This document shows, piece after piece, positions 46,372 to 56,103 of a stretch of 64,000 bases of DNA. Both the position numbers and the translations under genes were made by a program. Location of the stretch: positions 40,350-104,349 of the forward strand of contig SYIL01000006.1 in NCBI GenBank assembly GCA_005798825.1. The letters run 5' to 3'. The notes under the pieces were generated by a model, which was not told the DNA's origin, did not search any database, and saw only the letters and a program-made list of their open reading frames with translations. Within the stretch, counting starts at the first letter, position 1. The number at the start of each line of letters is the position of its first letter. Source of the stretch: Bacteroidota bacterium. Lineage in GTDB: Bacteria; Bacteroidota; Bacteroidia; NS11-12g; UBA955.

Positions 46372-47181
46372 TCAATATTTCTTGTTCGCCCAAGCATCTA
46401 TAGCCTTGCGAACCGACCCTTGTGAGAGCAATAATTTTTTTGCTGCCTCAGCGTCCAAATCTGTTTCATCCATCACCATAAACATACCCCTTTCGATTAA
46501 TTTATGGTTAGTGAGTTGCATGTCAACCATTTTATTGTCTTTGACATGGCCCAATCGAATCATCACACTGGTGGAAAGCATGTTTAATACCATTTTGGTT
46601 ACAGTTCCCGCTTTCATTCGGGTACTTCCTGTAATATATTCCGCACCTGTTTCTACCTCAATGCATACACTGCAAACAGCACTTAGTTCGCTTGCTTTGT
46701 TGCAAACAATTGCACCTGTTGCAATCCCGTGTTCTTGACAGGCTTTTAGCGCACCCATCACATAGGGAGTCCTGCCGGAAGCCGCTATACCCACCACTAT
46801 GTCCAATGCCGAAATATGAAATGCCTGCAAATCTCGAAATCCTTGCTCAAAATCATCTTCTGCAAACTCAACTGCCCGTCGAATTGCAGAATCACCACCA
46901 GCAATGATACCGATGACTGTATCAAAGGAAACGCCAAATGTGGGAGGGCATTCACTGGCGTCTACAATACCCAAACGACCACTGGTACCCGCACCCATAT
47001 AAAACAAGCGACCTCCCTTAGAAAGTCGAGAAAAAATCAATTCTGCCAAGGCTGCAATTTGTGGCAACTCTCTGTTTACCCGTTCATGACAAAACGCATC
47101 TTCCGCATTGATACCACTAATCAATGACAAAAAATCCAAATGCTCTAAATCGCGGTGCAGAGAATTTGATTCGGTGTGCAT
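46372..47181 (-). CDS. murQ: N-acetylmuramic acid 6-phosphate etherase
   Basis: It cleaves the lactyl ether of MurNAc-6-phosphate to give GlcNAc-6-phosphate during peptidoglycan recycling. The SIS-type sugar-phosphate site GAGTSGRLGIVDASECPPTF is intact, including the catalytic Glu in SECPPTF, as are GIAASGRTPYV and the ITGSTRMKAGT motif. The 269 residues are shorter than the E. coli protein by about 30 at the C-terminus, as is usual in Bacteroidota. It starts three bases after the GH3-like gene stop, so they share a transcript. No MurNAc kinase is nearby. Confidence 0.95.
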   Translation of the reverse strand: MHTESNSLHRDLEHLDFLSLISGINAEDAFCHERVNRELPQIAALAELIFSRLSKGGRLFYMGAGTSGRLGIVDASECPPTFGVSFDTVIGIIAGGDSAIRRAVEFAEDDFEQGFRDLQAFHISALDIVVGIAASGRTPYVMGALKACQEHGIATGAIVCNKASELSAVCSVCIEVETGAEYITGSTRMKAGTVTKMVLNMLSTSVMIRLGHVKDNKMVDMQLTNHKLIERGMFMVMDETDLDAEAAKKLLLSQGSVRKAIDAWANKKY

Positions 47182-47184
47182 AAA

Positions 47185-48750
47185 TTATGTAAAATTATCT
47201 AATTGGTGTCTTGCACCCAGAAATTTCACCCATTCTTGGTAAACAGTTTCTGCCATTACTCTGGGGAATTTGACTTGACCACCCAATTTACCTCTAATTT
47301 CCATAAAATCTATAAAATCAATTTCTGGGAGCAAGTATAATTCCATTTTTTTAAGAACATGTGCTCGTTCGGTGGCATAATCATCGTTCAACACACACAA
47401 ATGCTTGTCCAAGGAATTTCGAATAATATCAATTGATGGCTTTTGTATTTCGGAAGAATATGCAATAAACCAGCAATGCCCCAAACTTCCGTCAGGATAT
47501 TTCAAACCCCGAACCGAATATTCTGCAATACCAAAATTCAATTCTAGGGCTGTTCTTTCGATCCCTTGGTTCATGTTGTCTACTGTCAAATGCTCTCCAC
47601 ATAAACTCAAATATTGCTTCGTTCTTCCGGTGATTTTAATTTCAAAGGCGGCGAGATTCGTAAACTCTACGGTATCCCCGATTAAATAACGCCAAGCCCC
47701 TGCACAGGTGGTAATGACAATGGCATAATTAACCCCTTTTTCAACATCATTGATACCAATGGCTCTGGCATTGTTTTTCAATTCTCCATCTTGATCAAAA
47801 TTGTCTTCATTAAATGCCAAGAATTCAAAAAACATATTGTTTCTCAAGACCAATGCCATCCCCGTAGAATTGACTTTCTTTTGAAAAGAAATGAATCCTT
47901 CGCTGGCAACATAGCTTTCGAAATAATAAATGGGCTTTCCCATCATGTCATCAATTTGTTTCTTGTAGGGACTTATTGAAGTAGCACCCCAAGAATAAAC
48001 AGACAAATTGGGCCATAATTGGTGAATATTTGATAATTCGTAGCGTTGAATTATTTGTTCAAGAAGCATTTTAATCCATGCGGGGCCCCCTGACAAAAAA
48101 GCCACATCCCAATTCGGAGCTTCTGCAACCATTTTTTCAATCTTCTTATACCAATCTTTCTCAAAGCGAATTTCTTTTGAAGGTTGCGATAAGGGCTCAA
48201 ACCAATAGGGAAAACGAGAGGAGAGAATTCCACTCAAATCTCCACTGTATTTTGAACCGTCAAAATTCAAATCGGTGCTTCCTCCCAATTGCAAATAGTG
48301 TTTCGCCAAAAAATCTTTGGGTATATCTGTTTTAAAAATGGAGAAAAGTTGCCTCTTTCCGCCGCGTATCATGGCCTTTAATTGATCATCGGTAACAGGA
48401 ATGAATTTTGAACTTCCCTGGCTGGTACCAGAGCTCATAGCAAAATACTTGGGCATCCCCGGCCAGGAAACATTCCGTTCGCCAGCGAGTTCTCGACCCC
48501 ACCATGAGTGCATCAATTCATAATTGTGAATCGGGACACGGGCCCTGAATTCAAATTGGACGTCTTTTTGAATTAATATTTGATCAAACCCAAAGTGTTT
48601 GCCGAATTGCGTATTTCGCGCCTTGTACAACATTTTTTTAAGTGTGATGTCTTGGGACTGAATATACCGTTCCTGTTTTGAAAAAACGTTTTTTACTATT
48701 TTTTTTGAACGTGTAAATAAAGATGAAGCCATAAATAGATTTTGAGCCAT
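47185..48750 (-). CDS. GH3-family acyl-adenylate enzyme
   Basis: This 521-residue (or 515, starting at 48732) protein belongs to the GH3 family, named after plant auxin-amido synthetases of the ANL adenylating superfamily. Signatures are the ATP loop MSSGTSQGSSKFIPVT (about residues 108-123), VYSWGATSISPYK, YYFESYVASEGF, then the YLIGDTVEF hinge and ITGRTKQYLSLCGEHL. Bacterial members are widespread in Bacteroidota with unproved substrates; amide-bond formation on a carboxylic acid is plausible. It is cotranscribed with murQ. Confidence 0.9.
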   Translation of the reverse strand: MAQNLFMASSLFTRSKKIVKNVFSKQERYIQSQDITLKKMLYKARNTQFGKHFGFDQILIQKDVQFEFRARVPIHNYELMHSWWGRELAGERNVSWPGMPKYFAMSSGTSQGSSKFIPVTDDQLKAMIRGGKRQLFSIFKTDIPKDFLAKHYLQLGGSTDLNFDGSKYSGDLSGILSSRFPYWFEPLSQPSKEIRFEKDWYKKIEKMVAEAPNWDVAFLSGGPAWIKMLLEQIIQRYELSNIHQLWPNLSVYSWGATSISPYKKQIDDMMGKPIYYFESYVASEGFISFQKKVNSTGMALVLRNNMFFEFLAFNEDNFDQDGELKNNARAIGINDVEKGVNYAIVITTCAGAWRYLIGDTVEFTNLAAFEIKITGRTKQYLSLCGEHLTVDNMNQGIERTALELNFGIAEYSVRGLKYPDGSLGHCWFIAYSSEIQKPSIDIIRNSLDKHLCVLNDDYATERAHVLKKMELYLLPEIDFIDFMEIRGKLGGQVKFPRVMAETVYQEWVKFLGARHQLDNFT

Positions 48751-49069
48751 ACCCTAATTCAAATCTATTGTATTTTTTCACAATCAACTAAAAAAATAAT
48801 GCAGATACGCATACGTTTTCCAAAATTTAGACGTAAAAAAAATTAAAGGGGCGCTATTTTAAACTACAATCGCAGCAACATTTATATTTACCCTTAACCC
48901 TTTAGACTTTCGAGAGACAAAATTTTCACTATTTTTGTTCGCCGTATCGATAAATACGAATGTTTTGATTGCACAAAGGCATTCATTTTTGATACCGAAC
49001 TCTCGTATGCGAATATTCTCCTCCACAACAAAAAATTTATTTCAATAGACTAACTTTGAAATTGAAAGG
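48751..49069. other. Intergenic region with a possible promoter
   Basis: This 319-base A/T-rich gap between divergent genes holds a TATTTTTG (-7-like) box near 48932-48939 on the plus strand, about 130 bases before the next start. No coding frame or RNA gene is visible. Confidence 0.45.
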
Positions 49070-49453
49070 ATGGCTGACGGACTAATTCAAGAAATACGTG
49101 ACAAATGGTTAAAAGTGGTGGAATTTGTCGAGCAAAATTTCGAAAGAAAACCCGATCTAAATGCAATTTTGTTTTTGATTGGTATTCGGGAACTGGGTGA
49201 AATACGCGAAACTGCTTTTTCAAAAGAAGAAAAAGTACACCTCATGCATATTGCCACTTGTAAAATTTTGAGTTATTCGGGATATTATCAACATATCGGT
49301 TCTGATCAAAACGGTTGGCCCGCTTGGGAAAATATTCAAGCTCTGCCCAATCTAGGATACCTCGAACAAGAAAATTTAATCAGACAACACATCGTAGAAT
49401 ATTTTGAAAAAGAGGAAATTCTGTCTTTTAATTCTATTCAAACACCACTGTAA
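49070..49453 (+). CDS. Conserved-looking hypothetical protein
   Basis: This 127-residue, mainly helical, soluble protein starts MADGLIQEIRDKWLKVVEFV. It contains FLIGIRELGEIRE and EEKVHLMHIATCKILSYSGYY, which look like parts of an all-alpha bundle, and a WPAWENIQALP segment. I recall similar short proteins next to cyclophilins in Bacteroidota but cannot name the family. It ends three bases before the cyclophilin lipoprotein, so they are likely one operon. Confidence 0.6.
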   Translation: MADGLIQEIRDKWLKVVEFVEQNFERKPDLNAILFLIGIRELGEIRETAFSKEEKVHLMHIATCKILSYSGYYQHIGSDQNGWPAWENIQALPNLGYLEQENLIRQHIVEYFEKEEILSFNSIQTPL

Positions 49454-49456
49454 TCC

Positions 49457-50356
49457 ATGAAAAATTTCCTACCCTTGATTGCCCTGATTGCCCTGTTTTA
49501 CCTAATTGGCTGCACAAGCAAACAGAACGATGAAAATTTAGATTCTGGAACTGACACGATTGGTATTGAAACTATCACCCCAGAAAATCCGGATTACAGT
49601 GACTCCACTGCACCTGTAAATTGGACGCGCATAGAGTTAAATACAACACTGGGCAAACTCATTTTGGCGCTCAATCCCGAACAAAAAATTCACAGTGAAA
49701 ACTTTATAAAACTCACAAAATCAGGATTTTACAATGGGATATTATTTCACCGCATTGTTAAGGATTTTATGATTCAAGCAGGTGATCCTACATCTAAAAC
49801 AGCCACATTATTCGATACATTGGGTGCCGGTGGACCAGGATATACCCTTGCATCAGAAATCAAAAATACCGTTTATCATTTTCGAGGAGCCTTGTCTGCT
49901 GCCCGCCAATCTGATGAAATTAATCCAAAGAGAAACAGCTCTGGATCACAATTTTTTATAGTTAGTGGGACAAAAATTGATGCGCCTTCTTACAAAAAGA
50001 TACTCGAAGAAACTGCGTTCAATATATTCAAAAGAAACCCTGCAAATAGAGCAACAATTGAGAAGGGAAACATGCTATATAATTCTGGAGACAGTATTGC
50101 TTTCACTGCATTTGAACAAACGATCAAAGTGAAATTATTGTCTATAGTTGACCAGATTTTCGCCTCAATTCCCGAAGAAATTAAAGCCCGATACTACTAT
50201 TGGGGAGGTGCACCCAATCTTGACAACGAATACACTGTATTTGGAAAACTGATTTCTGGTTATGGAGTTCTCGATCAAATTCAGGGTATTCCAACGAATA
50301 AAATAGACCGCCCAAATAAAGATGTTCGTATTATTTCGGCACGAGTGCTTCCATAA
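49457..50356 (+). CDS. Cyclophilin-type peptidyl-prolyl isomerase, lipoprotein
   Basis: This 299-residue lipoprotein (signal LIALIALFYLIGC, Cys19) has a cyclophilin domain from about residue 55. The hallmark FKLTK/GFYNGILFHRIVKDFMIQ region is present, as is the FIVSGTKID strand, although the catalytic Arg/Phe/His set is only partly matched by eye. A segment of about 60 residues (roughly 177-235), charged and helical, interrupts the barrel between FFIVSG and NLDNEYTVFGKLISG. It should act as a periplasmic folding factor. Confidence 0.88.
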   Translation: MKNFLPLIALIALFYLIGCTSKQNDENLDSGTDTIGIETITPENPDYSDSTAPVNWTRIELNTTLGKLILALNPEQKIHSENFIKLTKSGFYNGILFHRIVKDFMIQAGDPTSKTATLFDTLGAGGPGYTLASEIKNTVYHFRGALSAARQSDEINPKRNSSGSQFFIVSGTKIDAPSYKKILEETAFNIFKRNPANRATIEKGNMLYNSGDSIAFTAFEQTIKVKLLSIVDQIFASIPEEIKARYYYWGGAPNLDNEYTVFGKLISGYGVLDQIQGIPTNKIDRPNKDVRIISARVLP

Positions 50357-50386
50357 ATAATAGAAAAATTGTTATACTCTTTCACC

Positions 50387-50418
50387 TTGCTTAATTTCTA
50401 AATAAATAGTATATTTGC
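50387..50418 (+). promoter_or_regulatory. Promoter of the rimP-nusA-infB operon
   Basis: TTG (50387-50389), a 21-base spacer and TATATTTG (50411-50418) match the Bacteroidota promoter pattern. The predicted start near 50424 gives a leader of about 57 bases that contains the hairpin at 50445-50468. Confidence 0.7.
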
Positions 50419-50444
50419 AACACTTTCCGTTAAAATTTAGGAAG

Positions 50445-50474
50445 GGGACAAGCCACAAGCAGTCCCCTTTTTTG
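50445..50474 (+). terminator. Terminator-like hairpin in the rimP leader (probable attenuator)
   Basis: GGGGAC (50445-50450) pairs with GTCCCC (50463-50468) around a 12-base loop and is followed directly by six T residues. It ends only eight bases before the rimP start codon and lies downstream of the predicted promoter, so it can control entry into rimP-nusA-infB. It could alternatively end transcription from the cyclophilin operon. Confidence 0.8.
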
Positions 50475-50481
50475 TTGACTT

Positions 50482-50946
50482 ATGGCAAACCTGGCAAAAA
50501 AACTAAGTGCACTTGTCGAACAGGAATCTCCTTTGTTCGGTCTGTTTTTGGTTGCCAAAACAGATAGCCCGAGCAACCTTTATCGTTTTTTTCTCGATAG
50601 CGAAAGAGTGCTATCTATGAAATCAATCACTGATTTTACCAAACATATATCCGAAAAAATTGATGCTTCTGAATTGAGTTCGCAAGCATTCACATTTGAA
50701 ATCTCTTCTCCAGGTGCCGATAGGCCCCTGATTCACCGCAAGCAATATTCAAAACATGTCGGCCGAAGTTTTGATTTTGAAACCCTTGCTGGTAAAATCA
50801 GTGGTGTATTGAAAGAAATTACAGCCGAAGAACTATTTATTATCGAACAAATTGTCAAAGAAAAAGGCAAAAAAGCGAATACTGTTTTGATTGAAATCCC
50901 TTATACATCAATTATATCTTCCACCATTGTAATCAAATTTAAATAA
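50482..50946 (+). CDS. rimP: Ribosome maturation factor RimP
   Basis: It is needed for 30S subunit maturation. This 154-residue protein has an N-terminal alpha/beta domain with the ISSPGADRPLIHRKQYSKHVG region conserved in RimP, and a C-terminal SH3-like domain ending EIPYTSIISSTIVIKFK. It is the first gene of a tight operon; nusA begins one base after its stop. The usual bacterial order rimP-nusA-infB is preserved, but no YlxR or L7Ae-like gene lies between. Confidence 0.92.
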   Translation: MANLAKKLSALVEQESPLFGLFLVAKTDSPSNLYRFFLDSERVLSMKSITDFTKHISEKIDASELSSQAFTFEISSPGADRPLIHRKQYSKHVGRSFDFETLAGKISGVLKEITAEELFIIEQIVKEKGKKANTVLIEIPYTSIISSTIVIKFK

Positions 50947-50947
50947 C

Positions 50948-52210
50948 ATGAAAATCAAGGCAAAAGATTTAGGCATCAACCTTGTAGATAGTTTCTCTGA
51001 ATTTAAAGAATTCAAGAATATCGATCGCGCAACCATGATGCGCGTATTAGAAGATGTTTTCCGCAATATTTTAAAAAAGAAATTTGGCAACGACGCCAAT
51101 TTCGATATTATCATCAATACCGAAACAGGGGATATAGAAATGTATCATCTGCGTTTGATTGTCGAAATTGGAGAGGTTGAAGACATTTCTCTCCATATTT
51201 CTATTTCTGATGCTCAACTACTCGAATCTGACTATGCTGTGGGTGAAGATTGCATTGAGCAAGTTTTTCTTGATGATTTTGGACGTCGCAGTATTTTAAA
51301 TGCGCGTCAAACGCTCATGAGTCGAATAATAGAGCTTGAAAAAGATGAATTATTTAAAAAATACAAAGACAAACGGGGTGAAATCATTGCAGGTGAAGTA
51401 TACAATGTTTGGAAGCGCGAAATTATGGTTCTTGACGATGAAGGAAATGAACTTTCATTGCCCAAAGACCACATGATATCCCGCGATTTGTATAAAAAAG
51501 GCGATACCCTTAGGGCCGTAATCCACGAGGTTGAAATGGATAAGGGTTCCCCAAAAATTATACTTTCCCGTACCTCTCCCGAATTTCTTGAACGCCTATT
51601 TGAATTGGAAGTTCCAGAAATATTGGATGGCCTGATTACGATAAAAAAAGTTGTGAGAGAACCCGGTGAGAGAGCAAAAGTAGCCGTTGAAAGCTACGAT
51701 GACCGAATCGATCCTGTAGGGGCTTGTGTCGGGGTAAAAGGGGCTCGAATTCATGGAATTGTTCGTGAATTGCGCAACGAAAACATAGATGTAATAAACT
51801 ACACAACCAATACCAATTTGTATATCCAACGATCGCTTCAACCCGCTGCAATTTCTCGGATTGAACTCAATGAAACTAAAAAAACAGCCGATGTTTATCT
51901 AGATGCAGATCAAGTATCCTTGGCCATAGGTCGGGGCGGACACAATATCAAATTAGCTGGAAAATTAAGTGGCTACCAAATTGAAGTATACCGTTTGGCA
52001 GCAGCCATAAACGATGTTGACGATGTTGATTTGGTCGAATTTTTGGATGAAATTGATTCTTGGATTATCGATGAATTCAAAAAAATTGGTTTGGACACAG
52101 CAAAAGCCGTTATCAATACTCCTGCCGAAGACCTGATGCGCAGGACCGAACTAGAAGAAGAAACGATTGTTGAAGTTCAAAAAATTCTCAGGGCGGAATT
52201 TGAAGACTAA
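50948..52210 (+). CDS. nusA: Transcription termination/antitermination factor NusA
   Basis: NusA modulates pausing, termination and antitermination by RNA polymerase. In its 420 residues the N-terminal RNAP-binding domain spans about 1-130, an S1 domain follows (GEIIAGEVYNVWKREIMVLDDE, split here), then KH1 (VGACVGVKGARIHGIVRELR) and KH2 (SLAIGRGGHNIKLAGKLSGY). A C-terminal helical segment of about 70 residues is present. It has no second acidic repeat as in E. coli. NusA may regulate its own operon through the leader hairpin. Confidence 0.95.
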   Translation: MKIKAKDLGINLVDSFSEFKEFKNIDRATMMRVLEDVFRNILKKKFGNDANFDIIINTETGDIEMYHLRLIVEIGEVEDISLHISISDAQLLESDYAVGEDCIEQVFLDDFGRRSILNARQTLMSRIIELEKDELFKKYKDKRGEIIAGEVYNVWKREIMVLDDEGNELSLPKDHMISRDLYKKGDTLRAVIHEVEMDKGSPKIILSRTSPEFLERLFELEVPEILDGLITIKKVVREPGERAKVAVESYDDRIDPVGACVGVKGARIHGIVRELRNENIDVINYTTNTNLYIQRSLQPAAISRIELNETKKTADVYLDADQVSLAIGRGGHNIKLAGKLSGYQIEVYRLAAAINDVDDVDLVEFLDEIDSWIIDEFKKIGLDTAKAVINTPAEDLMRRTELEEETIVEVQKILRAEFED

Positions 52211-52341
52211 GATGACCAAACATAGATACTGTATGACTCCCAAAAATGCAGGATTTGTTTTACCCGAAGTGTTATTTACCCAAGGTAAAATAAGGCTTCA
52301 CTTGGGAATTGTATTGAATAGAACTAATTTTGTAAGAAAAG

Positions 52342-55065
52342 ATGGCGGAATACCGTTTAGCGAAAGTAGCCAATGAATTGAACCGTAGTTTTCAAGCGCT
52401 TGCTGATTTATTAAACCAGCGAGGCTTTGATGTAGTACCAAAGCCAACCACCAAGATCAGTGAAGAAATGCACCAGGCATTGCTTCTAGAATTCTCGAAA
52501 GACAAGGCAGCAAAGGAAGAATCTAAACTGTTAAAAACATCCAAAGAATCAGAAATTCCGGCTCCAAAAATTACCCCTGCCCGAGAAATTCCGATTGCAA
52601 AACTAGAAGAAAAAGTTGTTTTACTGCCCAACGCTGAAACATCTTTGGCCCCCCCTTTAGAAAAAATTGTACTTAAAAAACAGGATTTAGCTGGACCCAA
52701 GATCATCGGAAAAATTCCCGTTGCCGCATACGAGAAAAAAACAGAACTAGAAGTTCCAAGCACTCCAAAAAAAGTTACATCATCCGAACAAAGAAAGACC
52801 ACAGAACCTTCTGTTGAAACCCGTGTCCAACCCACTGTTGAAACCACTAAAATAATACCTGATCCTGTTGTTTCTCCTTCGGTTTCCGCTCCAACCTCAA
52901 CGGAAGAAATTGTAGACGAAGAAGTTCAAAAAATCAATACAAAATTTGAGAGACTGTCTGGCACCACAGTGTTGGGTAGAATTGAATTGTCAAAGGCTGC
53001 ACCCACTGGCGTGAAGTCCCTGGCGGGAGTAGCCAGAGATGAGCTACGGGAAAAGCGCAAACGCAAACGTTCTGGAACTGAAAAAGTAGCCGTTCAAGAA
53101 CGGGTTAAAATTGAGCAACGATCTGAAATCAAAAGCCCCGATCCCAAAGCGGTAATCAGCAAAGAGGCCGTGCAACTAAAAGTTAAGAATACCATGGGGC
53201 AGATGGGTTCGGCGGGTAAAAACCGCGGTTCAAAAAGAAAAATTAAATTACAAGACAAGGAAACCCGCGCTACAGAAAAAAAAGAGGATAATTTACGCCG
53301 AGAAAAAGAAGACAAAATACTAAAAGTGAGTGAATTTCTTACTGCAAATGAATTGGCCACCATGATGAATATCGGTGTGACTCAGGTTATCTCTACCTGT
53401 TTTATGCTGGGTGTAGTAGTTTCCATTAACCAACGATTGGATGCAGAAACCATTCAAATTGTTTCCGATAATTTTGGATTTGAAGTCGAATTTGTGGATG
53501 CTGAGTCGCAAATTGAAGCGATTGATAACAGTTCAGAAGACCCAAAAGATTTGGTACACCGCGCTCCGATTGTTACGGTTATGGGACACGTAGACCATGG
53601 CAAAACTTCTCTGCTAGATTATGTCCGAAAGGCCAATGTTATCGCGGGAGAAGCGGGTGGTATTACCCAACATATTGGTGCCTACGAGGTAACAATCGCA
53701 GACGGCAAAAAAATAACCTTTCTAGATACACCCGGACACGAAGCATTTACTGCAATGAGGGCAAGGGGAGCCAAGGTTACCGATTTGGTTATTATTGTAA
53801 TTGCAGCAGATGATTCTGTGATGCCTCAAACCCGAGAAGCCATTTCTCACGCACAAGCAGCAGGCGTTCCGATGGTATTTGCCTTCAATAAAATTGACAA
53901 AGAAGGAGCCAATGTAGAAAAAATTCGTGAGCAATTATCGGGTATGAATATCCTTGTCGAAGACTGGGGTGGAAAATTTCAGTGTCAAGAGATTTCTGCG
54001 AAGAAAGGATTAAATATTGATAAACTGCTCGACAAGGTTTTGTTGGAAGCGGAAATGATGGATTTAAAAGCCAATCCAAACCGCCGTGCCAAAGGAACTG
54101 TCATCGAAGCCACACAGGAAAAAGGCCGCGGAATTGTTTGTAGCATGCTGGTACAAAATGGTACACTGCGCGTGGGAGATCACGTCGTTGTAGGTCCCTA
54201 CTATGCCAAAGTACGTGCATTGTACAATGAACGTGATGGCAAAATAGAGAGCGCTCCTCCAAGTACACCGGTTAAAATGTTGGGCTTTACCAATGCCCCA
54301 ACCGCGGGTGATGCATATATTGTTTTTGAAGATGAGAGCGAAGCGAAAACCCTCGCAAACAAAAGACTTCAATTGGTTCGAGAACAGGGAATTCGCACAA
54401 AACGCCATATTACACTGGAAGAAATTGGCCGTCGCTTAGCCATTGGAAACTTCAAAGAATTGAAATTGATTGTAAAGGGCGACGTGGATGGTTCGGTCGA
54501 AGCACTTTCTGATTCATTGTTAAAATTAAGTACCGAAGAAATTGCTGTCAATGTGATTCACAGCGGTGTGGGTCAGATTACAGAAAGTGATATTTTACTG
54601 GCTTCCGCCTCGGATGCAATCATTGTTGGTTTTCAGGTTAGGCCATCCGCCAAAGCCAAGCAAATTGCTGAAAATGAAGAAATTGATATCCGCACATATT
54701 CTGTTATTTACCAAGCGATTGATGAAATCAAAGCGGCAATGGAAGGTATGTTAAGCCCTGAAGTGATAGAGAAAATTATTGGAAATGTTGAAGTCCGTGA
54801 AGTATTTAAGATTTCCAGGGTTGGTACAATTGCGGGTTGTTATGTTACCTCTGGAGTCATTGAACGGAAATCAAAACTCCGTGTAATTCGAGATGGCGTG
54901 GTGGTTTTTGCGGGAGAATTGTCTTCGTTAAAACGCTTCAAAGATGATGTGAAAGAAATCGCGAAAGGCTTCGAATGTGGCTTACAAATCGATCGTTACA
55001 ATGACGTTCAAGCCGGTGATTATCTCGAAATTTTCAAAGAGGAAGAAGTTAAACGAAAACTCTAA
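52342..55065 (+). CDS. infB: Translation initiation factor IF-2
   Basis: IF-2 is the GTPase that places formyl-Met-tRNA on the 30S subunit. Of its 907 residues, the first 410 form an N-terminal domain beginning [16 protein letters not shown] and a charged, low-complexity linker with many Lys, Glu and Pro. The G domain starts with G1 GHVDHGKT (about 415-422), then [13 protein letters not shown] and SAKK. Domains II-IV follow, and the C-terminal fMet-tRNA-binding domain ends at EVKRKL. A 131-base gap separates it from nusA; it contains an inverted repeat (CCCAAG at 52279-52284 and CTTGGG at 52301-52306). Confidence 0.96.
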   Translation: MAEYRLAKVANELNRSFQALADLLNQRGFDVVPKPTTKISEEMHQALLLEFSKDKAAKEESKLLKTSKESEIPAPKITPAREIPIAKLEEKVVLLPNAETSLAPPLEKIVLKKQDLAGPKIIGKIPVAAYEKKTELEVPSTPKKVTSSEQRKTTEPSVETRVQPTVETTKIIPDPVVSPSVSAPTSTEEIVDEEVQKINTKFERLSGTTVLGRIELSKAAPTGVKSLAGVARDELREKRKRKRSGTEKVAVQERVKIEQRSEIKSPDPKAVISKEAVQLKVKNTMGQMGSAGKNRGSKRKIKLQDKETRATEKKEDNLRREKEDKILKVSEFLTANELATMMNIGVTQVISTCFMLGVVVSINQRLDAETIQIVSDNFGFEVEFVDAESQIEAIDNSSEDPKDLVHRAPIVTVMGHVDHGKTSLLDYVRKANVIAGEAGGITQHIGAYEVTIADGKKITFLDTPGHEAFTAMRARGAKVTDLVIIVIAADDSVMPQTREAISHAQAAGVPMVFAFNKIDKEGANVEKIREQLSGMNILVEDWGGKFQCQEISAKKGLNIDKLLDKVLLEAEMMDLKANPNRRAKGTVIEATQEKGRGIVCSMLVQNGTLRVGDHVVVGPYYAKVRALYNERDGKIESAPPSTPVKMLGFTNAPTAGDAYIVFEDESEAKTLANKRLQLVREQGIRTKRHITLEEIGRRLAIGNFKELKLIVKGDVDGSVEALSDSLLKLSTEEIAVNVIHSGVGQITESDILLASASDAIIVGFQVRPSAKAKQIAENEEIDIRTYSVIYQAIDEIKAAMEGMLSPEVIEKIIGNVEVREVFKISRVGTIAGCYVTSGVIERKSKLRVIRDGVVVFAGELSSLKRFKDDVKEIAKGFECGLQIDRYNDVQAGDYLEIFKEEEVKRKL

Positions 55066-55085
55066 ACGCGCAATTTATAGAGTTT
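55057..55085 (+). terminator. Hairpin overlapping the infB stop
   Basis: AAACTCTA (55057-55064) and TAGAGTTT (55078-55085) form an 8-bp stem overlapping the infB stop codon. No T-run follows, so the terminator call is weak. Confidence 0.35.
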
Positions 55086-55167
55086 AACTATCCATTAAAT
55101 TTTCAAACACCCCCTTGGGATTTGATTTTGGTACGGACTTTGTTAGTATCAACCAAAAAACAATACC

Positions 55168-55578
55168 ATGAAAAAAATCCTTACATCACTTACTTGCGTT
55201 TTAACTTTGTTTGCAAGCAGTTTTGCACAGACTGAAGATGCTATCAAATGGGAAAAAAAGTCTTTCGATTTTGGTTCAATAAAAATGGGTCCAAAAGCCG
55301 ATGTCACTTTCAAATTTACCAATACCTCAAAAGCTCCATTAATTATCACTGCTGCAAATCCCTCATGTGGTTGCACGGCATCTGATTATACCAAAACGCC
55401 AATCATGCCCGGTAAAAATGGTGAGGTTACTGCCAGCTATGGCACAGATGGTCGTCCCGGATTCTTTCAAAAATCAATTAAAGTGACTTTCGATAACGGA
55501 ACCATTACCGATTTGATTATTAGTGGTACAGTAACTACAGATACCGCTCCTGCCGGAAAAAGTAACGAATTAAAATAA
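55168..55578 (+). CDS. DUF1573 domain protein (first of three)
   Basis: This 136-residue protein is exported, with signal peptide MKKILTSLTCVLTLFASSFAQ. The mature domain has the beta-sandwich pattern of DUF1573/ASH-type Ig-like domains: FDFGSIKMG, VTFKFTNTSKAPLII, the NPSCGCTASDY core, and a closing FQKSIKVTFDNGTI. Its TAA stop shares one base with the next start (TAATG). The three genes likely form an operon; the role is unknown but such domains are common at cell surfaces of Bacteroidota. Confidence 0.88.
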   Translation: MKKILTSLTCVLTLFASSFAQTEDAIKWEKKSFDFGSIKMGPKADVTFKFTNTSKAPLIITAANPSCGCTASDYTKTPIMPGKNGEVTASYGTDGRPGFFQKSIKVTFDNGTITDLIISGTVTTDTAPAGKSNELK

Positions 55579-56024
55579 TGAGACTTTCACACACCATAGC
55601 CTTGGGCTTGGCAATATGCTTTTTCTCCAACGCTTCAGCCCAAGTGATAACCGAAAATAATACGGCATCCATTAAAGGAAGCAATGCAAGCATTAAATTT
55701 GAAAATACATCGCATAGCTTTGGAAATATTATTGAAGGTCAGATTGCGCGTTACGATTTTAAATTTGTCAATTCAGGTACAGAATCATTGGTGCTTTCAA
55801 ATGTTTCTGCGAGCTGCGGTTGCACAACACCCAAATGGCCCAGAGAAGCTATTGATCCCAGTAAATCAAATATCATTACCGCCGAATACAATAGCCAAGG
55901 TAGGCCAGGCACATTCACAAAGAGCATATTTGTGAAAAGCAATGGTGGTGAGGTGACGCTGACTATTTCTGGGAATGTAATTAAGGAACCAGAAGCGCCC
56001 CGTTCTCCGATTATAATTCGATAA
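55578..56024 (+). CDS. DUF1573 domain protein (second of three)
   Basis: This 148-residue exported protein has a signal peptide (MRLSHTIALGLAICFFSNAS, AQ). The domain has HSFGNIIEGQ, the core SASCGCTTPKWP, and FTKSIFVKSNGGEV, parallel to the first gene. It is coupled to the preceding gene by a one-base TAATG overlap. Confidence 0.88.
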   Translation: MRLSHTIALGLAICFFSNASAQVITENNTASIKGSNASIKFENTSHSFGNIIEGQIARYDFKFVNSGTESLVLSNVSASCGCTTPKWPREAIDPSKSNIITAEYNSQGRPGTFTKSIFVKSNGGEVTLTISGNVIKEPEAPRSPIIIR

Positions 56025-56103
56025 TTGCATACCAATCCTCACTTTTTGCACAATCAATATTTCAATGGTTTTAGACCTTGAATTCAATATTTGTTACAGT
56101 ATA

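Noticed and set aside
52167-52376. Small gene between nusA and infB
   Set aside because: It overlaps both neighbours and has no family features; the YlxR-like gene sometimes found here is absent.
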